64,000 bases of DNA from Nocardia rhamnosiphila NBRC 108938 (GTDB taxonomy: Bacteria; Actinomycetota; Actinomycetes; Mycobacteriales; Mycobacteriaceae), in the NCBI RefSeq assembly GCF_000720425.1, contig NZ_JOAJ01000007.1:124001-188000 (forward strand), in the 5' to 3' direction. Below, piece after piece: positions 24,001-33,000 of this stretch. The position numbers and the translations under genes were made by a program. Under the pieces are notes generated by a model, which worked only from the letters and a program-made list of their open reading frames with translations, did no database searches and had not been told where the DNA came from. Numbering within the stretch: the stretch's first letter is position 1; each line of letters starts with the position of its first letter.

Positions 24001-27000
24001 ATCGACTCTGCCGGGGCAGCGACGGACGACGCGTGCGTATCCGTGGCGGTGCCGAGGTGTTCCGAGTCGACCGGCCCGCGAGGATCGGTAGCGATCATGA
24101 GTCGGTCGAGCTCACCGACAGCGGCCAGGGCGGCTCGATGGCGTTGTTCGACGGCTGCGGCCCGCTGTTCCAGCTCGGTCGATCGGTCCGCGCTACCGGT
24201 CGCCTCCCGCATCAGCCAGGATTGCAGGGGTGACGGATCGAGGGCGCGTGGGTCCGGGTCGTGGGGGATGGTGTCGATCAGCGATCGGTATTGCTGGGAG
24301 CGGTCCTGCGGTGACGTGTGCTCCAGCACGGTGATCAGCGCATCGAGCCAATCGATCTGTTTTGCCAGCGATTCGTACTGCCGAGCCGATCGCGCGAGTT
24401 CGTGTTCGTCGGTGTCGTCGACCTCGTCCATATACTGGCCGGCGTCCCGCATGTGCTCGAACAATGCGGCGTACACCAGGTGCACCTGGTAGACGGCCGG
24501 CCCGCCGAGACCGGCGAGCATTCGGACGGCCTCGTCGTGGCGGGCGTTGCCGCGGGCCGCTGCCTCCACGGTGGCCGCGACCGATCTGACGGCGGAAAGT
24601 GCGGATTGCCAGCGAGTTTCGTCCTCGGCGTCGGCGCGAGTGCGCGCCATCGCGGCGGCGGCGTCCGCCATTTCCTCGACCGCGTGCTCGAACTCGGCCA
24701 ACTGCCGGGTCCGCTCGGTCGCCGGCGTATTCGCCTGCTCGGCCGCCCGCAGTTCCGCGAGGCGTGCTCGAATATTGGCGACCGGAATCGCGGCGGCCGC
24801 AGGATTGTTGCTCGGCGGCGGTCGACGTGCCGCGTCGTCCGACGGCCTGCTGCCGATGCGGTCGTCACCGCTGTCCGCCGGGTTCACCCGTTCCCGGCTC
24901 GTTGCGCCGAGATCCCGGCCGCTCGGTCGTCCGCGGACCGGCGCATCGGTGCCGTCGAGTGCGGCACCGGGCTCGTGTGGAAGGGGAGCGAGAACACCCG
25001 CGGCGCGTTCGAAGTGGGCGAAGAACGCGCGGTCCACCCGGGGAAACGACTGTCGGAAGAATTGCTGCCAGGTCTCGCGGTCGCGGATTCGGGCAATGAA
25101 TTTGCCGCCCAGGCCGGGGACGGCTACACGGGGGACATCGGTGTCGTGGACGAGGATGGCGTCGTTCAGCTGGGTGACATAGAAGGCGTGGGCAATTCCG
25201 TCCCGCTCGACGACGAAGACGGAACTGTGCCGTGGATTGTCGGGCTCGAGCAGGCTGTCGATTTCACGGTCCAGGAGCTCGGCAAGCGACCTATCGGCAT
25301 CGACGATTTCGGCGAGACCGGTGGTGAGGCCGGTGACGAGGTCGTCCCAGCTCTCCGAGTCCTGATGCGGGATGAGCGCATCGTCGAGTCCATCGGCCCA
25401 CGCCGCCCGGATGGTCGAGCCGGCGCATGCGACGACGTGATCGGGTGCGGCACCGGCCGGCTCCTGCGTGGCGGCGCGCAGGAATCGGCCCGTAGTGGTG
25501 TAGCGGGCGGCGGCGGGCTTGCGCGTCGTGCTGCCGCTGTGTGTGAGGGCGACATCACCGGCAGGAGGTGTCGCGTGGTATTCGACCGAATGCTCGATGG
25601 TGTTCTTGCCGTTGGCGAAGATGATGCGGCGGACCGCGACCGTGCTCTCGGAGATCACGAGCTGCGTGCCGCGGCCGCCTTCTCGGTCCATATCCTGTTC
25701 GTCGTCTGTCCATTTCGGCAGTTTCGCGGCGACGCCCGGGGCGAGGTCATTGGTGACCGCGAGGTGCACCTGATAGTCGTCACCGGTACCCCGAATCGCC
25801 AGATCGAGGACTTCCTCCGGGGCCAGGCCCTCCGACGAGGCATTGCTGTACAGGTGCTTCTTCGCGTTGGTGACCAGTTCGCTCACCGCTCGCATGATGC
25901 TGTCGACCAGGTCGCCGGAGACGTCCGCCTCGTATTCCAGTATCCGTGCCTCGACGGCATTGCGAATCCGGCGAACCTCCCGCTGGTACGGCGGTATCTC
26001 CTCGGGCTCGGTTTCGCCGAACATCTCCATCAAACGGTCGAGATCGATTTCCTCCGAGGACCTGTCGTCCGCCGGCTCGACGGCCCGCTCCACCGGGCCC
26101 GGAGTGCGCCCCAGCCGCCACTCGACCCGCACATAGCTGTGATCCCCCGTGATGTCGACGAGATCAACGTGCACCGCTTCGGCATCGAACTCGGCCCGGA
26201 GAGATATCCGCCCGTGCCCCCACCGAATCGACGCACCGACAGCCGCGGCGATCTCCCGCACGTACGCCGGATCCGACCAACCCTTCAGCAACTCGGCGAT
26301 CTGTCGTTCCACCAGGTCGGCCTGTGCCTCGCTACCGGCGGTGAGGTCGTCGAACCGCAGGCCCGGATCGTCCGTGAGCGCTGAAGCAGAGAAGTGGCGC
26401 TCGGCCGCATCCAGGTCGATCGGGCTGATCCCCAGCTCCCGGCCGAGCAGCCGGAAAGCGCGTCGGCTCGGTGTGCGTTCTCCGCGCTCGATCTGGCCGA
26501 CATACCTCTCGGTCAGGCCCGTATCGTCTGCCACATCGGACCGTTGCAGGCGATAGTGATACCTCAGTGCCCTGAACCACAGTCCCTGCTCCCCGGAAGT
26601 GTAGGCAGCCCGGTCGAGATCGAACCTCTCCCCCGGGTAGAAACGTCCGGCAGCCCGACCTGTCACGTCGGTCCCGACACTCAGTGCGTCGCACAGCGAA
26701 AGGAAGACCACTACTCCGGCAGCTCGTTCACCTGCTTCGATGGAGCGCAGGTGGATGGTGCTGATCCCCGCGGCCGCCGCCACCTCCGTGAGTGATCCGC
26801 CACGGTCGTAGCGGACTGCTCGGAGCCAGAGGCCGTGCTCGTCCGGAGCGTACGCCACCGGGTCGAGGCCGACCCGCACACCCGGGAAGAACCGGTCGGC
26901 GGCCGTATCGATGGCTTCGCGCTCGAGGCCCAACGCCTTACCCAACGACAAGAAATCGACTACCCCGAGGTCGCGCTCCGCCCGTTCGACCGATCGGAGG

Positions 27001-30000
27001 TCTTCGGTGCCGATCCCCGCGGCCTGTGCCAGCTCTTCGCCTGATATGCCATGGTCGTTGCGGTGCGCTCGGAGCCAGAGCCCGCGTTCCGCTGGGGTGT
27101 ACGCAGCGGGGGCGAGATCGTCGGTCGCTCCGGGGAAGAACCGGTCGGCGGCCGTATCGATGGTTTCGCGTCCGAGGTTCAACGCCTGACACAGTGACAG
27201 GAAAACAGCGGCCCCCGGAACTATCCCGGCCTTACCGATCGAATTCAGATATCTCGCGCTGATCCCGCTGGTCTCCGCCAACTCCTCCCACGACATGTCC
27301 CGATCGTGAAGTACCGCCGAGAGCCAACGCCCCGGCGCGTCAGGGGAGTATGCCTCCGGGGTCAGATCGAAGTCGGCATCAGGATAGAAGTTGCTCGCAG
27401 CATCGACGAATTCGGATATGGGCACGCCCAGCGCGCGGCCGATCTTCACGAACAGCCCGGGCCGCGGCCGCGTGTTTCCCCGCTCGATCCGGCTCATGGT
27501 GCTGCGATCGACACCCACCGCTCTGGCCAGGTCGGCCGCGGTCATAGTCGTCCCGTCTCGCCGGCCTTTGTCGTCACGCCGCGCAGTGATCCACGCGCCC
27601 CGCGCACGGTTCAACGCATTCGCGCCGTCCGGCGACGACGGATCGGCTGCGCTGTGCGACGGCCTACTACCGATGCTGTCCGGCGCGGCACCGGTTCGGC
27701 CCGGCGCAGATCCCGGGATCGGGCCCCATTCCTCGGCCAGGACGAACCCGTACACATGTACCAAGCCGTCCTCATCGGCAAATGCGCGGGTGACGACATA
27801 TCGAGTCCCGTGCATGAGCAAAATTTCCGGAGTGCGGGTGACGGATTCGGTGCCGAGCATGGGAGTGCCGGCGGGTACCCGCAGATGGACGACATCGGAA
27901 TCCTGTAGGCGGGCCGATGGTGTGCTGCCCATCTCGCCGCACAGGTAGCCTGGGGCGTCACACAGTTGACCACGCATGGATGCCGGATCCGCGTTGTCGG
28001 CCGAGTCCAGTACGGTCTCGGCGACGACCCAGGAATCGATGGTTGTCCGGTTGCTCAGGATGGCGGCATCGAGATGTGGCACATGCGGCCGGGCCGGATC
28101 GTCGGCCGCCTTCTCTTCGTAGGATGTCGCCACATACCGGCTGACCGCCGAATATCCGAACAACGAGGTGCTGTTGGCGTCCCGCTTCGCCCACTCGATC
28201 GACTCGGCATGCTCGGCCGCGATGGTGCCGAGGTGGGCCCGCGCGTACTCCGCCCCGGCTGCGTGGTTGTCGAACTCGAGTGTGCCTTCGGATAGTTCGG
28301 ACTTGGCGACGGCATGTTTTTCCGCGTCGAGGAGCGCGTCGAATTCCTCGGCAGTTCCGTGCCAGGGGCGATAGAAAGGTGTTGTGTCGGCCGGGCCGTC
28401 GTCGTAGGTCCGAACTCCCGCGACACGAAGGCTTTCGTCAGCGGAAACGACCAGTGCGTCGAGCTCTCGGTAGTTCTCGATCAGCTCGACGATGCGCTGC
28501 TTGTCCGCTACCGGTCCCACACCAGCCCGCAACTCTTCGGACAGCTTCGTGTACAGCAGTTCCACCGGCCGTCTGCCGAACGGTTCGACGGACGCACCCG
28601 CAAACCGGCGCAGTTGCGCTCGCAGGTCGTCCCGGTGCGTACGCAAGCGGTTCAGCCGGTCGCGGTCCTGGATCAGTTGGAGGACCGTCGGTAGAGGATC
28701 GCCGGCTGTGTTCGGGTGATCACGGGTGGGGCCGGGGTCGTCTGTGATGTGGTCAGGACCGTCGTGGGGGCGGCTGCCGACCGGCCTGAGTTCGTCACGG
28801 CGCGGATTGTTCGATATATCCCCGGCGGGTCCCGATCGAACGAGCATCGCTTCGTCCAGGCCCGGTTGTCCGACGGGTATCGCGTTGATTTGGTCCTGAA
28901 TGGACGGAACGTCGACTCTCCGGGATGGTGGCAGCGTCTCGGCGTCGGGTGCCTCCGCGGGCGATCCGGAGACGAGGTTGCCGTCCCGGTCGAACTCGAT
29001 GGTCTCGAACCGCCGCTCGCCGGCGGGCATCCGGTTGATGAATACTTCCTGTTCGCGGCGCCAATCGTCGAATCCGACGGCCTTGTTCAGCAGGGTGCGG
29101 CGGTTGCGCAGATCGCGCGGGCCGTAGTCGTTTTCGGTGCTGCCGTCGCGTGACGCGGCCAGGTCGACGACGACCAGGTTCGGTTCGTCGACCGAGGTGC
29201 TGTCGTTGACCAGCAGCACCATATGGTCGTCGGCCTCGGTGCTGGTGCCGTTGGCTCGGGTGTCTTTCCATTTGTAGACCAGGACGGTGATTCCGCCGGG
29301 TCGTGACTTCAGCGATTCGACCACTTCGTCCAGCGATCCGGTCTCTTCGAGCCCGGCGCCGAATATCTCGCCCACCTTTTCGCGACCGTATCCCTCGAGG
29401 CTGGTCGGCGGCAGCCGGAAGCGGCCGGCGTTGTCGGCGCACAATACTCGCATTCCGGTTACGGCATTGTTGACACAACTGTTGGGGCTACGGCGATGGA
29501 ACTGCACAACCAAATCGAACAGGGCCGAAAGTGCCAAATAGCGTGACGCGGCGGCAACGATATCGTCGGCTGTCCCGTGGTGTGCGTCGCTGTTCTGCGT
29601 GTCAGAGTGTTGAGCAGTGGCATCCTTGGATGTCGCATCCTGGAGGCCGTCACCCGCTGGCTCGGAATGCGCGGTAGCCGCGGCAGGATCGGCGCGTGCA
29701 GCCGATTCTGCGGTGTTCGCTGCGGGTAGGCGATCGCCTACCGCTTCACCGAGGATGTCGCGGGCGATGCCGGGGTTGATGCCGGCGGCGGGATAACCCA
29801 GCGCTGCCGCGAGTGCGTCCCTCGCCTCGGTGACTGCGGGATCGAGCGTGCGCATCCCTTCGGCGCCGTCGATATCCGAGAGCGGTATACCGAGTTGTTC
29901 GGCGAGCCGGCCCCGTAACTGGCCTATATGGATCCATGCGTCTTCGTTGCCGAGTCTTACCCGGTCCCGCGCCGCCGCGGGGGCGGTCTCGTCGACATGT

Positions 30001-33000
30001 TGCCCTAGTGCCTCGGCCGCTGCCGGTGTGATACCCGTGCGCTGCAGCAGTTCGCGGATCGGGTCGAGGGAACCGCTGCGTTCGAGTGCGGTGATCTGGT
30101 TCGCGACCTCGGGAGCCGGGATGCCCAGCAGCCCGGCCAGGCGCGCGGTCCGGTCCGCCGCCGTATCCGGCCCTTCGAAGTCGATGTCGCTGCCACCGCG
30201 GTACTGCCCGGTGTCGGCCTCGGCGAGGGTGAGGGCGGGCATGATGGTCGAGAGGGCGTGGTGCCGGACGAACTCCGCGGTGGAGTGCCGCAGCGCTCGC
30301 TGTTGTAGTTCGGGTACCAGTTCGCGGACGGATTGGCGTGCCTCGACCATCGCGTCGTGGGTTCGGGGGGTGGGATCGGCGGCGTGCGCGGCCACGGCCT
30401 GTTCGTAGTGGACCACCGTCTCACGTACTCCGCGCAGGTGCATGGCATTGCGGATCAGTGCGTCCTCGGGCGACATCACCACCTGCGCGCTGCCGAGCTG
30501 ACCGTTACGCGCCGTGCGGTTCTTGGCCTGCTCGTGGATGTAGGACTGCTCCGGCGCCTCGGTCATCCAGACATGCATGCCGCCCATGGCCTTCACCGCA
30601 TCCGACACCGAGATATCGACACCGCGCTGGCCCTGCCGGTTGATCACCAGGATCTTGCCCTGCTCACCGGCCTCGTCGAAAACCCTCTGCAACTGGGATT
30701 CCCAGTCCGCGCCCCAGCCGACGATCCGCTTGGCGTCGACCGCTTCGATCGCCTCGCGCGGTACCCCCGCGCGCACCAGTGCCTCCACCTGCCGCTCGAC
30801 CAGATCGTTGCGGTGACACAGGATCTCCTGGAACCGTCCCGCACCCCCATCGCGTATCTCGTTCGCATACTCGGCGATCGTGCGCAGCTTGGCATGGGTG
30901 TTTTCGGCCACATCGTGCTGGCCTTCCACCAACCGGTGCGTCTGTGACCGTCCGACCTCGTGCGCCGGTTCCAGACCGTAGATTTTCTGCAGTACCGGGT
31001 TCAGGTCGGTGAGCGTGCCGGACGCACCGGTTACTTCATCGAAGAAGGAACCCTCTCCGACACGGTAGATTTCGACCGAATCGATGCGTTTGGCGGATTC
31101 CGCATCCGCGCGCACCACGATCTGATGGTCCTCGGCCTTCTCCCCTCGGGCTTCGGCCGCGCGGATCTCCTTCGCCTCGATGGCCTGCGCGAGGCTCGCT
31201 TTACCCGGCTCCGCGCTCCACCGGGATTCGCTCGAGGTCTTCGGGTTCCGTTGCAGCCCGTGCTCGGCCTGATCGATGATGACGATCTTGCCCGCGTCCA
31301 TTTCGTAGTGGACACCTTCACGGACGAGAAATTCGGCGTGGGCGGCGGTCTCGAGCCGGGAGGCGCCCATTCCCTCCAGCCAGTTCCGGCCGTTCGGCAG
31401 CGCCTCGACCTTTGCCCGCCCCCCGGCAGTGAGCTCGGGTTGACCGTCGTACCAGTACATGATCTCCGGTGTGCCGTCGGCCTGCACGCCGATTTCCTCG
31501 GCGATTCGCCGGAGACCGAAATCTTCATGCGACAGCGACCCGTCCGCCAGCGCCTCGGTGAGGAATTTGTGCGCGTCGAACACTTGCCGGGCCGTTTCCT
31601 CCGGCGCCTTCTGCTCGGGACCTTCGGACAGCAGGAACTGCCGCTCGCCACGGTCGATGATGCCGTCCATCTCGTCGATGAGCACATGCCGCGGCGGCTC
31701 GATACCGGCATTGCACAAATGGCCGACGGTTTCGCCGGTCGCGACCACGATCATCGGCCGGCCTTCCTTGAACGGCCCGAATTTGTTCTCCTGATCGGCG
31801 CGGAACACGTCGATCCCGAAGTCGGTCATCAACTTCTGATGCGTGGAGTCGGCCAACAACTTCTCGTAGGTGACGACTTCGCGATTGGCCAGCCCATCGG
31901 TCGTTGTCACGAGCAGAACCGAGCCATGGTGCACCGCACGTTGTATTGCGGTGGCCATGAATACCAGCGATTTGCCCTCGCCGGGTTTCATCTCCACCGG
32001 GCGCGTTTTCATCGCGTAGACGGCTTCCGCCTGCTCGACCCGCAGCACCATGCCGCCCGGCACCGCGTCACTGACCGTGCCGCGCCGGATGAGCTCCACT
32101 GTCGCCAGCATCGACTGGTGCTCATCGCCGCCGTGTAGTCCGGCCTTCAGCACGTCGTCCGGGAGGTTGGTCAGACGCTGGCTTTCCGGTACATCCTCGG
32201 CGGAGGCCTGGTGGAAGTCGATCAGCAGATCGACCGCCCGGTCGCGGTCACTGCGTGGCAGACCGGCGGCTTCGGCGAGACTGTCATGATCGGTGGCCAG
32301 AACACCCTGTTCGTCGTGCACTGAAGCCGAACGTTCGCCCACAGCAGGGGTGTCGGTGCCGTCCGTCTCGGTCCGGTCCGAGCTCTCAGGTCTTTCCCGG
32401 CCGGACTGCTCGGCGGTCGCCTCCCGCTGCGCGGTCGCATGCTCGTCGCCACCCGGCGATCGGTGTTCGGCGCGGGCGTCCGGCGATCCCGCATCGCCCT
32501 CGGCGACCGGCTGCGGCCGCGCCGATGCCTCGTTGCCGGCACCGTCCGCGACCGCGGCGTGTGCTGCGGCCGGAGCATCGGCCTTTTCGGGAACCCCGCC
32601 GACCGGACGCGCGTCCGTCGGGATCTTCGGCGGCGGCGAGGTTTCCCCTGCCGCCACGACCGATCGCGGCGCGGGAGCCCGGTCGGCATCGCTCTGCTTG
32701 TCCGCCGGTGGCCGCTCGATCGTTGTGGTCGCTTCCGAACGCGGCCGAGCCGCGGCGGTGTCGGACGAGGCAGCGGCCTGCGACCCCGACGCTCGACCGC
32801 CTGCCACCTCCGGCGCTCGACCGCCTGCCACCTCCGACGCTCGACCGGCGGCTCCCTCCGGCGCTCGACCGGCGGCTCCCTCTGGTGCTCGACCACCGGT
32901 CGCGGTGGGTGTTCCACCATCTGCCCCGTCGGCCGAAGCCGATTGCCCACTCCGTGATTGTGACTGCGCGGCCGCTGCCTTCCCCGCGGCCTCGGCAGGC

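Noticed and set aside
32788..32910. CRISPR array
   Set aside because: The 24-bp units are directly adjacent without spacers and encode a protein linker; no cas genes in the window.
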